In this document: in pieces, positions 42,747 to 51,813 of the stretch | How positions within the stretch are numbered: the stretch's first letter is position 1 | Layout: each line of letters opens with the position of its first letter | Notes under the pieces: model-generated | Database searches by the model: none | What the model was told of the DNA's origin: nothing | What the model saw: only the letters and a program-made list of their open reading frames with translations | Origin: Quadrisphaera setariae | Lineage (GTDB): Bacteria; Actinomycetota; Actinomycetes; Actinomycetales; Quadrisphaeraceae | NCBI RefSeq assembly: GCF_008041935.1 | Contig: NZ_VKAC01000005.1 | Location: forward strand, 305,742 to 369,741 | Length of the DNA stretch: 64,000 bases | Reading direction: 5' to 3' | Program-made: the position numbers and the translations under genes

Positions 42747-43573
42747 TGCGCACCGCCCAGCGCTGGTGGGTCGGCGCCCTGGCGATCGTGGCCAGCGTCG
42801 TCGTCTTCCTCGTGCCGTTCGCGTTCATCGTGCTGCAGGCGGGCAAGGACGCCACGTCCGCCTCGCGGCTGAGCTTCTCGTGGCCGGAGCAGCCGCAGTT
42901 CGTCCAGAACTTCGTGGACGTGCTCGAGGCGCGCGACTACATCCTCGTCATCGCGTTCATCAACAGCACGATCCTCACGGTCGTCTCGGTGGCGTTCCTC
43001 GTGGTGCTCGGGGCGATGGTGGCCTTCGTGCTGCAGCGGCGGGTCACCCGCTGGACCGGGCTCATCAACTTCCTGGTGCTCGCCGGGCTCATCGTGCCGC
43101 CCGCCGTGGTCCCCACCATCTGGGTGCTGCAGGGCATCGGGCTGTTCGGCACCATGCCGGGCCTGATCCTCGTCGAGGTCGCGTTCGGGCTGTCGTTCTC
43201 GGTGCTGCTGTTCCGGGCGTTCATCTCCTCGATCCCGCGCGAGCTGGACGAGGCCGCGATCATCGACGGCGCCGGGCCGCTGCGCCTCTTCTTCCGCGTG
43301 ATCATGCCGCTGCTGCGGTCGGTCATCGTGACCGTGGTCGTGGTGCAGTCGGTGGCGGTCTTCAACGACTTCGCCAACCCGCTGTACTTCCTGCCCGGGG
43401 AGCAGAACGCCACGGTGCAGCTGACGCTCTTCAACTTCCAGAGCCAGTACAACACCAGCTTCAACCTGCTCTTCATGAACATCCTGCTCATCACCATCCC
43501 GCCGCTGGTGATGTACGTGTTCTTCAACCGCCAGATCGTCGCCGGCATGACGTCCGGCGCGGTCAAGGGCTGA
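42743..43573 (+). CDS. Sugar ABC transporter permease, MalG type (rhamnose locus)
   Basis: A 276-residue permease with six TM segments, starting TM1 at WWVGALAIVASVVVFLVPFAF. The EAA loop is ELDEAAIIDGAGPLRLFFRV near 170. GTG 42743 and ATG 42746 are adjacent candidates; the first gives the usual 4-base overlap and better spacing from GGAGG. It is the last gene of the importer operon and is followed by a 16-base-pair hairpin. Confidence 0.91.
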   Translation: MMRTAQRWWVGALAIVASVVVFLVPFAFIVLQAGKDATSASRLSFSWPEQPQFVQNFVDVLEARDYILVIAFINSTILTVVSVAFLVVLGAMVAFVLQRRVTRWTGLINFLVLAGLIVPPAVVPTIWVLQGIGLFGTMPGLILVEVAFGLSFSVLLFRAFISSIPRELDEAAIIDGAGPLRLFFRVIMPLLRSVIVTVVVVQSVAVFNDFANPLYFLPGEQNATVQLTLFNFQSQYNTSFNLLFMNILLITIPPLVMYVFFNRQIVAGMTSGAVKG

Positions 43574-43578
43574 CGTCG

Positions 43579-43627
43579 AGCCCAGCTGACGCGGCCGCCG
43601 TGCGGCGCCGACCGCGTCAGCTGGGCT
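43579..43627. terminator. Bidirectional hairpin between convergent genes
   Basis: Perfect 16-base arms at 43579-43594 and 43612-43627 flank a 17-base GC-rich loop. It lies between the importer permease stop and the convergent TIGR02206 stop, and its right arm runs into the coding end of the latter. Confidence 0.8.
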
Positions 43628-44315
43628 CTGCCGCGCTGTGGCGCCGGAGCGCGAACGGCAGCGCCATCAGGGCCCACACCCCCGCGACCAGCAGCGCCTC
43701 CCACAGCAGGTAGACCGGCCAGGGGCCCAGCAGGTCCAGCACGGAGGCGCTGCGGGGCTTGGCAGCCAGGTAGCCGTAGTTGGTGCCGAGCGCGGCGTTC
43801 AGCGCGCCGACCGCCAGCGCCCACACCACCGTGAGGCCGAGCGACCGCGCCCAGTCCGTCCAGCCGACCCGGATCCCGGTCGCCACGAGCGCTGCGGCGC
43901 CCCACACCGTGCCCAGGTGCATCGCCCAGAAGAGGAGGAACACCGGGTCGGGGAAGCCGGTGGCGAGGTCGGGCGTCGCCATCGCCTGCGGCACGAGCGT
44001 GAAGCCCCAGAAGTACGTCAGCGCCGCGGCCCACCGCTGCCGCGACCACAGCGCCCACGCCACCACCAGCGAGGCGACGTCGCAGAGCTGCACCGGCAGC
44101 GTGCGCCCTACGTCGAAGCTGCCGGGGAGGTTGTAGAGCACCTGCAGGGGCGCGGTGACCGCCAGCAGCGCCACGGCGAGGCCGCGCAGCAGGCGGTCTG
44201 CCGCGACACCACCCCGCAGGCGGCGCCCGAGCACCACCAGGACGACCGAGCCCACCGCGCCCACCGCGAGCGCCGCGAGGTGCGAGGCGTCGAAGGGCTC
44301 GAAGCCGTCGGACAC
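43617..44315 (-). CDS. TIGR02206 family membrane protein
   Basis: A 232-residue integral membrane protein with about seven hydrophobic segments. LPVQLCDVASLVVAWALW near 75, YFWGFTLVPQAMATPDL near 100 and ALNAALGTNYGYLAAKP near 175 match the TIGR02206 (YwaF-like) family of unknown function. It starts at GTG ten bases after the heparinase-like stop, so the two may be co-transcribed. No functional link is visible. Confidence 0.85.
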   Translation of the reverse strand: MSDGFEPFDASHLAALAVGAVGSVVLVVLGRRLRGGVAADRLLRGLAVALLAVTAPLQVLYNLPGSFDVGRTLPVQLCDVASLVVAWALWSRQRWAAALTYFWGFTLVPQAMATPDLATGFPDPVFLLFWAMHLGTVWGAAALVATGIRVGWTDWARSLGLTVVWALAVGALNAALGTNYGYLAAKPRSASVLDLLGPWPVYLLWEALLVAGVWALMALPFALRRHSAAEPS

Positions 44316-44325
44316 CCACCGGACG

Positions 44326-46323
44326 CTAGCGCCCGTGCTCCCGCGCGGCGGTGACCTCGACGCACCCCACCGGCGTGTCGGACAGCTCCAGCCGCAGCCG
44401 CGTCAGCCGCTCGCCCCACACGGCGGTGAGCAGCGGGTCGTCCAGGCGGCGCTCCTCCAGCGAGGCTGCGACCGCGTCCCCGCTCCAGGCCAGGCGCACG
44501 CGTCCCGCGCCGTCGAGCGCCTCCACCACGGCGCAGCCCCCGTCCAGCGACACCTCACCGGCGAGCACCAGGTGCACAGCGCTCGGCCCGGCCGCCGGAG
44601 GCGGCCCCGAGCGGAGCTCCCACGCGTCGTGGAGCTCCCACGCGTCGCTGATGACGACAACGCCGCCGCGCTCGAGCCGCGCGGTGCGCCGCCACGACCG
44701 CACCCCGCAGGGCGGGTGCGCCGCCACCAGGTCCAGTGCGAGCCCGGTGGGCTCGTCGTCATCGAGCAGCAGCTCCACGTCGCGGGCGGCGAACGCGCGG
44801 CCCACGCCCTGCTCCGCGCCCCGCAGCACCGGCGCGCTGTGCCAGGCGCTGCGCATGGGCCACAGGTCGTAGCGGCGCTCGCCGAAGGTCTTTGCGGTGT
44901 ACGTGGGGCGGCCCGGGTCGACCACCACGGGCACGCCGTCCAGCGCGACGACCACGCTGCCGACGTCGCAGTGGTTGTGGTGCTCGCCGTTGTCGCCGCC
45001 CTTGACCACCAGCGACAGCCCCTGCGAGCTCCCGGCGGCGGGCCTGGCCACGAGCACCTGCACCGACGACAGCCACGACGAGCGCGCCAGGGGGGCGGCA
45101 GGCGGGTCGGCCAGCGCCTCCCGCCAGCTGCTGTCGGCGAGCGCCAGCGCCGTCCGGGCCAGGCCGGCGCGCTCGTCGAGCAGCGGCCGGCCCTGCCGCG
45201 CGAGCGCGCTGGCCGTCGCCGCCGCGTGCGCGGCGGCGCCCTGGTCGCCCGCGCGACGGCCCGCTGCGAAGAGCGACCACCAGGGCAGCCCGTCCGCCGC
45301 GCGGGCGCGGGAGTCGGAGGAGCTCGCGTGCCACGCGCCGCCCAGGTGCAGCGCGCCGGGGAAGCCGGTGGTCGCCCGCAGCCGCGGCACCACGGTCCAG
45401 CCCAGCGCTCCGCCGGTGGCCGCGCGCACCACCTCGAGGGCCTCCAGCGCTCGGCAGGCCCCCTCGAACCAGTAGTCGAAGCCCTCGTCGGTGGCGCCGT
45501 CCTCCGGCAGCGCCTCCACGTACCGGTCCAGGCCCCGCACGGCGAGCGCCACCGCGAGCGCGCGCTGCGCGCCCTCGTCCCCACCGTCCAGCAGCACGAG
45601 CGCGGCCGCCAGGACGTTGCCGTGGATCCACGGGTTCCAGTTGTGCACGTCGCCGTCGAGCCCGCTCCACGGCCAGTCGCGGCGCGTCAGGAAGGAGTCG
45701 ACCACCCGGCGGCGCACCTCGAGCCGCACCCTCGCGCGCAGCCCGGGCCAGCGGACGTCGAGGCGATCACCCAGCAGGTGGTCGGTCCACGCGAGCTGGC
45801 CGGCCACCTCGCCGGCGCCCAGGTCCAGCACCGGCGCTGAGGCGTCCGGCAGCACCGCGCCGGTGCGGCGGCGGGCGTCGTCGTGGGCGGGCCAGCACCA
45901 GCTCGACTGCTCGCAGCGCAGGAGCACCCCGTCGGCCACCTCGTCGAGCAGGTCGTGCAGCTGCGGGTGGTCGTCGGGGCAGACGGCGGCGGCCACCACC
46001 GCACGGGTGAGCCGGTGGGCGTGGTCGAAGACCAGCTGCTCGTGGGTCGCGCGGTCGCCGTCGCGGTGCACCCGCGCCCACGTGCCGGCGGTCGGCTGCG
46101 GCCAGCGCCGGCCGCGTGCGGCGCCGGCGCGGCCCAGCAGCGAGGTCAGCGCGTCGCGGCGCAGCCGATCCCACGGGGCGCGGGCGGCCGCGGGGACGGT
46201 GCACCCCCGCAGGTCGAGGCGGGGGAGCGCGGACCGGGGCGGTGCGAGCAGGGCAGCGATCCGCTGCTCGTCCACCGCCCCCCAGGCGGTCTCGAGCGGA
46301 CGGGTCGACGGCGTCGGCGCCAC
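44326..46323 (-). CDS. Heparinase II/III-like polysaccharide lyase family protein
   Basis: A 665-residue protein of the heparinase II/III type. The N-terminal two thirds form an alpha/alpha toroid (WPWSGLDGDVHNWNPWIHGN near 222, EGFDYWFEGACRALEALE near 283). The C-terminal beta-sandwich has the family motif KGGDNGEHHNHCDVGS near 441, with candidate catalytic and metal His residues, and VDPGRPTYTAKTFGERRYDL. No signal peptide is seen, so it would act on imported uronic-acid-containing oligosaccharides (inference). The GTG start is only 17 bases from the divergent ThuA-like start; a GTG about 17 codons downstream (VDEQRIAALL) is possible. Confidence 0.82.
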   Translation of the reverse strand: MAPTPSTRPLETAWGAVDEQRIAALLAPPRSALPRLDLRGCTVPAAARAPWDRLRRDALTSLLGRAGAARGRRWPQPTAGTWARVHRDGDRATHEQLVFDHAHRLTRAVVAAAVCPDDHPQLHDLLDEVADGVLLRCEQSSWCWPAHDDARRRTGAVLPDASAPVLDLGAGEVAGQLAWTDHLLGDRLDVRWPGLRARVRLEVRRRVVDSFLTRRDWPWSGLDGDVHNWNPWIHGNVLAAALVLLDGGDEGAQRALAVALAVRGLDRYVEALPEDGATDEGFDYWFEGACRALEALEVVRAATGGALGWTVVPRLRATTGFPGALHLGGAWHASSSDSRARAADGLPWWSLFAAGRRAGDQGAAAHAAATASALARQGRPLLDERAGLARTALALADSSWREALADPPAAPLARSSWLSSVQVLVARPAAGSSQGLSLVVKGGDNGEHHNHCDVGSVVVALDGVPVVVDPGRPTYTAKTFGERRYDLWPMRSAWHSAPVLRGAEQGVGRAFAARDVELLLDDDEPTGLALDLVAAHPPCGVRSWRRTARLERGGVVVISDAWELHDAWELRSGPPPAAGPSAVHLVLAGEVSLDGGCAVVEALDGAGRVRLAWSGDAVAASLEERRLDDPLLTAVWGERLTRLRLELSDTPVGCVEVTAAREHGR

Positions 46324-46340
46324 GGGACCACCATGCCAGC

Positions 46341-47072
46341 GTGCCCGCCGCCTCCGACCGCTCTGCCGACCGCTCTGCCGACGGTGCTCACGCGCGCGTG
46401 GTCGTCCTCGTGGGGCGCGGCCGCTACGAGGACCCCTGGCACGACCACGCCGCCACCGCCCACCGCGTGGCGCTGGAGCTGGCCGCGCCCGGCCGTGCCG
46501 TGGAGCTGGTCTCGCTGTTCCCGGGCGCGCTGCGCGAGCAGCTGGCCCGCGACCCGGCGCTCGTCGTCGTCGTCGCCGGCAGCGGTCGGGTGGACGCCGG
46601 CTTCGACGGCACCGACGACGACTGGGCGCCCGACCACGCCGCGCTGACGGCCTGGGCCGACGGCGGCGGTCCCCTGCTGGGGCTGCACTGCGCGGCGAAC
46701 ACCTTCACCGACGCACCCCACTGGTCGCGCCTGCTCGGTGGTCGCTGGGTCCCGGGCACCTCCTGGCACCCGCCCCACGGCCCTGCGGCGTTCACGGCGC
46801 TGGCGGGCGCCGCGCGGCTGCCGGGCGCCCCGCCGCTCGTGGAGGCCGTGGACGAGCGCTACTGCGACCTCGTGCTGGGCCCCGGGGCCGCTCCCCTGCT
46901 CGCCCACGTCGAGGACGGCCGCGAGCAGGTGGTGGCGTGGGCCGTCGAGGACGGCGTGCGACGCGCCGTCTACGACGGGCTCGGTCACGCGGTGGCGTCC
47001 TACGACTCGTCGTCGCGGCGGGCGCTGCTGCGCGCCGAGGTGGCCTGGCTGCTCAGGGAGCCACGGGGGTGA
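46341..47072 (+). CDS. ThuA domain (trehalose-utilisation-like) protein
   Basis: A 243-residue ThuA-like protein with a glutamine-amidotransferase-like fold. Landmarks are VVVLVGRGRYEDPWHDH near 20, GLHCAANTFTDAPHWSRLLGG near 113-133, HPPHGPAAFTALAG and WAVEDGVRRAVYDGLGH near 205. Members occur in sugar-catabolic clusters; ThuA itself takes part in disaccharide oxidation. It is divergent from the heparinase-like gene with almost no intergenic space, and its end overlaps the convergent membrane-protein gene by 20 bases. The start is GTG without a clear ribosome-binding site. Confidence 0.82.
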   Translation: MPAASDRSADRSADGAHARVVVLVGRGRYEDPWHDHAATAHRVALELAAPGRAVELVSLFPGALREQLARDPALVVVVAGSGRVDAGFDGTDDDWAPDHAALTAWADGGGPLLGLHCAANTFTDAPHWSRLLGGRWVPGTSWHPPHGPAAFTALAGAARLPGAPPLVEAVDERYCDLVLGPGAAPLLAHVEDGREQVVAWAVEDGVRRAVYDGLGHAVASYDSSSRRALLRAEVAWLLREPRG

Positions 47073-48015
47073 GCGCTGCCGCGGCCCCGCAGGCCGCTCG
47101 TCGTGCTCGCACGAGGACGACGACGGCGGACGCGGCCAGGGCAGCCGCCGCGGCGGAGGAGACCGCGAGCACCGCGCCGGACGGTGCCACCACGGACTGC
47201 CCGACCAGGGCCTGCCACGTCAGCAGCACGAGGGTCGCCGCCCACCCGGCGCTGGCCACGGCCACCAGCTCCAGGCGCACCCGGGGCGTGAGCAGCGCTG
47301 CCGCCGCGGGCCAGCGGCGCGCGGCGAGGGACAGCGCCAGCACCAGCAGCGGCAGCACCTGCAGGGCGTGCATCCCCACGAAGTGCGGCACGCGCAGGTC
47401 GCCCGCGACGGTGCTCCACCCCAGCAGCGGGAGCCCCGGCCCGCCGTCGGAGGCGCCCACGGTGTGCGCGCCGGAGATGCCGCGGAAGTCCGCCAGCTGC
47501 GCGGACGTCGGCGACGTCATGAGGAACGCCACCGCCATGCCGGCCAGGGCGATGACGACGCCGGCGCGCACCGCGAGGTCGAAGGCGGCGTCGCCGGAGG
47601 GGTTGCGCCACAGCAGCACCCCGACCACCGCGGTGATCAGCCAGACCGCCGCGATGCTCACGCCCATGACCGCGAACGCCGCCGCGTGGGCCGGGGTGGA
47701 GACGTTGAAGTGGCTCGTCGTCCCCAGGGCCGCGGCGCCCAGGATGATCACCATCTCCACGACGAGCAGCGCACCCGCCACGGCGGCGAGGGCGCCGGCG
47801 AGTCGACGACCGCGCTGCAGCCGCGTGAGCAGCCACGCGAGGGTGACCGCGTAGAGCGCGATCGACAGCTCGAACTTCAGCGGCTTGGCCCAGCCGTTCA
47901 CGCCGGTGAGCTGCACCGGGTCGGCGACGGCCAGCACGGCCGTCGGGACGGCGAGCAGGAGCATCGCCGCCGCGACCCACAGCAGGGGTGAGCGGCGCAG
48001 GGCGGACGCGGTCAT
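47053..48015 (-). CDS. Membrane protein of unknown function, MerR-linked
   Basis: A 320-residue integral membrane protein with eight or nine hydrophobic segments (LLWVAAAMLLLAVPTAVLA near 10, FELSIALYAVTLAWLL near 48, FAVMGVSIAAVWLITAVVG near 110). VPHFVGMHALQVLPLLVLA near 215 is a distinctive conserved-looking stretch with His residues. I do not recognise the family. ATG 48015 overlaps the merR stop by 4 bases, so it is co-expressed with and probably controlled by that regulator. Confidence 0.78.
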   Translation of the reverse strand: MTASALRRSPLLWVAAAMLLLAVPTAVLAVADPVQLTGVNGWAKPLKFELSIALYAVTLAWLLTRLQRGRRLAGALAAVAGALLVVEMVIILGAAALGTTSHFNVSTPAHAAAFAVMGVSIAAVWLITAVVGVLLWRNPSGDAAFDLAVRAGVVIALAGMAVAFLMTSPTSAQLADFRGISGAHTVGASDGGPGLPLLGWSTVAGDLRVPHFVGMHALQVLPLLVLALSLAARRWPAAAALLTPRVRLELVAVASAGWAATLVLLTWQALVGQSVVAPSGAVLAVSSAAAAALAASAVVVLVRARRAACGAAAALTPVAP

Positions 48016-48671
48016 GACGGCTCCTCGGCTGACGGGCTGCTGGTCTGGTGGACGGGGCGGGTGACGCGGGCGACGTGCTCCTGCGCGATGCGGCGCAGCC
48101 CCGCGACGAGCGCGTCGCCGAGGACGGTGCCGACCACCACGGTCTCGGCGCTGCGGTCGCGGTCGGCGGCGTCGGGCCAGACGCGGGCGAGGTCGGCGCG
48201 GGCGACCACCTCCGCGGCCCGCGCGTACTCGCCGAGGCTGTCGAAGAGGTCCTTGCGGCCCAGGGCCACCCAGCTGTCGAGCACCGCCGCCGCCTGGGGG
48301 AGGCCGGGGTTGCCGTCCTCGACCTCCCACCCCATCGAGCGGACGACGTGCTCGACGGCCGCCAGCGACGGGGCGGAGGGCTCCCACGGCGCTGCGTGGC
48401 CGGGCAGCGCCCGCTGTGCCGCGCCCATCACCTCGGGCAGGCCGGTGCCGGGGTCGTCGACGGCGGCGACCACGGCCCGGACGCGGGCGATGGGCAGCCC
48501 GCCGACGTCGACGAGCGCGCGGACCAGGTGGAGCCTCCGGACGTGCTCCTCGCCGTAGGAGACCTGGTTGTAGCCGGTCTTCTCGGCGGGCGGGAGCAGC
48601 CCTTCACGGACGTAGAACTTGATGGTGGCGGGGGCGGTGCCGCTGCGCTCGGCGAGCTCGGAGATGCGCAC
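48012..48671 (-). CDS. MerR family transcriptional regulator
   Basis: A 219-residue MerR-type regulator. The winged helix-turn-helix is MRISELAERSGTAPATIKFYVREGLLPP, followed by YGEEHVRRLHLVRALVDVGGLP and a linker helix. The C-terminal part (about 80-219) is a helical effector domain without the metal-binding Cys pairs of metal-sensing members. It probably senses a small molecule and controls itself and the coupled membrane protein. An inverted repeat at 48695-48718 lies directly upstream. Confidence 0.88.
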   Translation of the reverse strand: MRISELAERSGTAPATIKFYVREGLLPPAEKTGYNQVSYGEEHVRRLHLVRALVDVGGLPIARVRAVVAAVDDPGTGLPEVMGAAQRALPGHAAPWEPSAPSLAAVEHVVRSMGWEVEDGNPGLPQAAAVLDSWVALGRKDLFDSLGEYARAAEVVARADLARVWPDAADRDRSAETVVVGTVLGDALVAGLRRIAQEHVARVTRPVHQTSSPSAEEPS

Positions 48672-48694
48672 GGCGATGACGGTAGTAGATAGAT

Positions 48695-48718
48695 AGCGCT
48701 ACTGTCGATAGTGGCGCT
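48695..48718 (-). promoter_or_regulatory. Inverted repeat, putative MerR operator
   Basis: AGCGCTACT and AGTGGCGCT form an 8-of-9 inverted repeat around six bases, 24 bases upstream of the merR start. TATCTA, a possible -10 sequence on the minus strand, lies between it and the start codon. Confidence 0.6.
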
Positions 48719-48748
48719 CTCGAAGTGCGCCGGGTGCGGACTGCCGCG

Positions 48749-49813
48749 TCAGGAGCGCTGCGTGGACTCTCGCTCCACCACGACGAACGGGCTGACGACG
48801 CTCTCCGGTGGCGCGCCGCGGTCGGCCATCCGTCGCAGCAGCAGGCGCGCGGTCTCCTCGACGATCACGTCGTGGCCGGGAGAGACGCTGGTCAGCGAGG
48901 GGACGGTGTACGCGGCGTCCTCGACGTCGTCGAACCCCGTGACCAGGACGTCGTGCGGGACGCGTCGGCCGGCGTCGGCCAGGGCCCGCAGGGCGCCGAT
49001 GGCCAGGGCGTCGGTGGCGCAGACGAGACCGTCCAGGTCCGGGTCGCGGGCGAGCGCCTCCCGCGCCAGCGCCGCTCCAGCGGCCAGGCTGCTGCGCAGG
49101 GCGGGCAGGCCGGTGACGCGGGCGCCGGGCACCTCGGCCACGGCGCGGTGCACGCCGAGCGCCCGCAGGCGGAACGCGTCGGACGGACGCTGCGCTCCAG
49201 GGGTCCGCTCGCCGCTGCGGTCGTCGTCGTCCTCGTCGTCGTCGCCGAGGGGCTCCGCGTCCGGCATGCCCAGCGCCACGAGCCGGCGGCACCCGCGGTC
49301 CAGCAGCAGGCGCGTGACGGCCGCCGCGCCGGCGGTGTTGGCCATCTCGACGTGGTCGAAGCGGCGCACGTCCTGCCGCTCACCCAGGACGACGACGGGG
49401 AGGTCGCCGGCGAGGGAGGCGACGGCGTCGGGGTCCAGGCCGACCGCCGACAGCACCAGCCCGTCGTAGGCGCTCACCCGGGACGTGGTGATGGCGGCCA
49501 GCTCGCCCTCGCGACTGGCTCCGGTCTGCTCGACCACCACGCGTAGCCCCTCGGAGGCGAGGCGGGTGATGAGGCGGGACGCCAGCAGGCCGAAGTAGTG
49601 GCTGTCGACCTCCGGCACGGCCAGGCCGATGATGCCCGTGCGGCCGCGCCGCAGGCTCTGCGCGGCGGTGTTCACGCGGTAGCCGGTGCGCTCGACCACC
49701 TCGAGGACGCGCCGGCGCGTCTCCTCGCTGACGTTGCTGCGCCCGGCCAGCACGTTGGACACCGTCATCGACGACACCCCGGCCGCCTCGGCGACGTCGC
49801 GCATGGTCGTCAC
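48749..49813 (-). CDS. LacI family regulator of arabinofuranosidase genes
   Basis: A 354-residue LacI-type repressor. The DNA-binding domain is [21 protein letters not shown], with the hinge [13 protein letters not shown] near 55. The effector domain ends with [19 protein letters not shown] and [12 protein letters not shown]. An Asp/Glu-rich insertion ([13 protein letters not shown]) interrupts it near residues 189-201. GTG 49813 has GGGAGGTGG in front; longer frames are not used. It is divergent from the tandem GH51 genes, whose promoter region holds a CG-centred palindrome, so arabinose or arabino-oligosaccharides are the likely inducers (inference). Confidence 0.9.
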   Translation of the reverse strand: MTTMRDVAEAAGVSSMTVSNVLAGRSNVSEETRRRVLEVVERTGYRVNTAAQSLRRGRTGIIGLAVPEVDSHYFGLLASRLITRLASEGLRVVVEQTGASREGELAAITTSRVSAYDGLVLSAVGLDPDAVASLAGDLPVVVLGERQDVRRFDHVEMANTAGAAAVTRLLLDRGCRRLVALGMPDAEPLGDDDEDDDDRSGERTPGAQRPSDAFRLRALGVHRAVAEVPGARVTGLPALRSSLAAGAALAREALARDPDLDGLVCATDALAIGALRALADAGRRVPHDVLVTGFDDVEDAAYTVPSLTSVSPGHDVIVEETARLLLRRMADRGAPPESVVSPFVVVERESTQRS

Positions 49814-49857
49814 CGGCCACCTCCCTCGTCCGTGGCCGAGTCTGCTCGACCTCCGTC

Positions 49858-49893
49858 TTGACAGTCTGCAGCGGGATTGCTTGTATCGATAAA
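49858..49893 (+). promoter_or_regulatory. Promoter and LacI-type operator in divergent lacI/GH51 region
   Basis: TTGACA (49858-49863) is followed after 17 bases by TTGTAT (49881-49886), a weak -10. The palindromic core TATCGATA (49884-49891), typical of LacI operators with a central CG, overlaps it. It lies in the 302-base region shared with the divergent lacI gene. Confidence 0.6.
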
Positions 49894-49997
49894 CGGCCAC
49901 CGCCCGCAACGTCGCACCGCAAGGGTCCGCCCCCGCGAGCCCCGCGCCGCTGCCCGCTGCTGGTAGGGCCGGTCGGCCCGCGAGGGCCCCGAGACGG

Positions 49998-50097
49998 CCC
50001 ACCCGGCGGTCGTGCCCCGTTGCGGGCGCCGGGTGGGTCACCACGGCGGCAGCGCCGCGTGCCGGTCGGGGCCGTCGTCGGCCGACCCGACCGGCAC
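49998..50097 (+). promoter_or_regulatory. Two stable hairpins in the GH51 leader
   Basis: The long leader before the first GH51 gene can form an 11-base-pair hairpin (49998-50008 with 50027-50037) and a perfect 12-base-pair hairpin (50059-50070 with 50086-50097). The second ends just before the GGAGGAG ribosome-binding site. They may control transcript elongation, stability or translation. Confidence 0.6.
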
Positions 50098-50115
50098 CGA
50101 CGGAGGAGCCCGACC

Positions 50116-51747
50116 ATGACCAGCCCTTCCACCAGCCAGCCCCGCACGGTCGAGGGCGTCGTCGACCTCGACCTGCCCGGCCACACCATCAGCCGCCACG
50201 TCTACGGCCACTTCGCCGAGCACCTCGGCCGCTGCATCTACGGCGGCTTCTACGTCGGTGAGGACTCACCCATCCCCAACGAGGGCGGCATCCGCCTGGA
50301 CGTCGTGGAGGCGCTGCGCGCGCTGGACATCCCCAACCTGCGCTGGCCGGGGGGCTGCTTCGCCGATGACTACCACTGGAAGGACGGCATCGGCCCCCGC
50401 GAGCAGCGCCCCACCATGGTGAACAGCCACTGGGGCGACGTGGTGGAGGACAACTCCTTCGGCACCCACGAGTTCATGGCCCTGTGCGAGCTGCTGGGCA
50501 CCGAGCCGTACATCTCGGCCAACGTCGGCTCCGGCACGGTGGCCGAGGCGAGCGACTGGGTGCAGTACCTCACCCGCGCCGACGCCTCGCCGATGGCCGC
50601 GCTGCGCCGCGCCAACGGACGTGAGGAGCCGTGGAAGGTCCGCTTCTGGGGCCTGGGCAACGAGCCGTGGGGCTGCGGCGGTCGGATGAGCGCCGAGGCC
50701 TACGGGGAGCTGGCCCGCACCTTCGGCACGTACAGCCGGGACATGGGTGACAACACGCTCTACCGGATCGCCGCCGGTGCGGCCAACGCCGACTACCGCT
50801 GGACCGAGGTCCTCATGAAGGCCCTGGGTCGCGGCCTCGGAGGTGCCGAGGACCCGGGCTTCGGCAACCACGCCTACCAGGCGATCTCCTTCCACTGCTA
50901 CACGGTGGCGGGGAGCTGGGAGCACAAGGGCAGTGCCACCGAGTTCGACCTCGACGAGTACTACTCGACGGTGCTGCAGGCCCAGCGGATCGAGGAGGTC
51001 CTCGCCGGGCACGCCCGCGTCATGGACGTCTACGACCCGCAGCGGCAGGTCGGCCTGGTGCTGGACGAGTGGGGCACCTGGTTCGACGTCGAGCCCGGCA
51101 CCAACCCGGGGTTCCTGTTCCAGCAGAACGCGCTGCGGGACGCTCTGGTGGCGAGCGTGCACTTCGACGCGTTCCACCGCCACGCCGACCGCCTGGTGAT
51201 GGCGAACATCGCCCAGACGGTCAACGTGCTGCAGGCGATGATCCTCACCGACGAGGACAGCGGCGCCCTGGTGCTGACGCCCAGCTACCACGTGTTCGAG
51301 ATGAACAAGGGCCACCACGACGCCGCCCACCTGCCGGTCCACCTGCGCGGTGAGGTGCCGACCCGGACCGTGCCCGACGTCCGCGGGCTCGGCGGCCACG
51401 GCCCGTCCGGGCACGGCATCTACGAGCGCGGTCCCGCCGACCTCACCACGGTGTCGCTCTCCGCCAGCGCCAAGGACGGCCGCGCGCTGTTCTCCCTCAC
51501 CAACCTCGACGCCGAGCAGGCCGTGACCGTGCGGCTCACCGTGCGCGGCACCGCCGCCGGCGCTCCCACCGCCCGCCTGCTCACCGCCGGTGCGGTGCAG
51601 GCGCACAACACCCCGGCGCAGCTGGAGGCCGTCGCACCGCGCGACCACACCAGCAGCGTCCGCCTCGAGGGCGCACCCGGCGCCCAGACCCTCGTCGTGG
51701 AGCTCCCCGCGCACTCCTTCGCCACCGTGGAGCTGCCCACCGCCTGA
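50116..51747 (+). CDS. abfA: Alpha-L-arabinofuranosidase, GH51 (copy 1)
   Basis: A 543-residue GH51 enzyme that releases arabinose from arabinan or arabinoxylan oligosaccharides. The N-terminal part has [20 protein letters not shown] near 35 and [14 protein letters not shown] near 75. The acid/base Glu lies in [12 protein letters not shown] near 180 and the nucleophile Glu in [15 protein letters not shown] near 316-330. A C-terminal beta-sandwich completes the protein. There is no signal peptide, so it acts in the cytoplasm. ATG 50116 follows GGAGGAG. Long blocks are almost identical in DNA to the next gene. Confidence 0.94.
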   Translation: MTSPSTSQPRTVEGVVDLDLPGHTISRHVYGHFAEHLGRCIYGGFYVGEDSPIPNEGGIRLDVVEALRALDIPNLRWPGGCFADDYHWKDGIGPREQRPTMVNSHWGDVVEDNSFGTHEFMALCELLGTEPYISANVGSGTVAEASDWVQYLTRADASPMAALRRANGREEPWKVRFWGLGNEPWGCGGRMSAEAYGELARTFGTYSRDMGDNTLYRIAAGAANADYRWTEVLMKALGRGLGGAEDPGFGNHAYQAISFHCYTVAGSWEHKGSATEFDLDEYYSTVLQAQRIEEVLAGHARVMDVYDPQRQVGLVLDEWGTWFDVEPGTNPGFLFQQNALRDALVASVHFDAFHRHADRLVMANIAQTVNVLQAMILTDEDSGALVLTPSYHVFEMNKGHHDAAHLPVHLRGEVPTRTVPDVRGLGGHGPSGHGIYERGPADLTTVSLSASAKDGRALFSLTNLDAEQAVTVRLTVRGTAAGAPTARLLTAGAVQAHNTPAQLEAVAPRDHTSSVRLEGAPGAQTLVVELPAHSFATVELPTA

Positions 51748-51769
51748 CCGCACCAACCCTCCGACTCCC

Positions 51770-51786
51770 GCTCGCACGCTGCGAGC
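51770..51786 (+). other. Small hairpin between GH51 copies
   Basis: GCTCGCA and TGCGAGC form a 7-base stem with a 3-base loop in the 66-base gap between the two GH51 genes. It may allow partial termination or mRNA processing. Confidence 0.4.
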
Positions 51787-51813
51787 GCCCGCCCCCTTCC
51801 TGAGGAGCGACCC

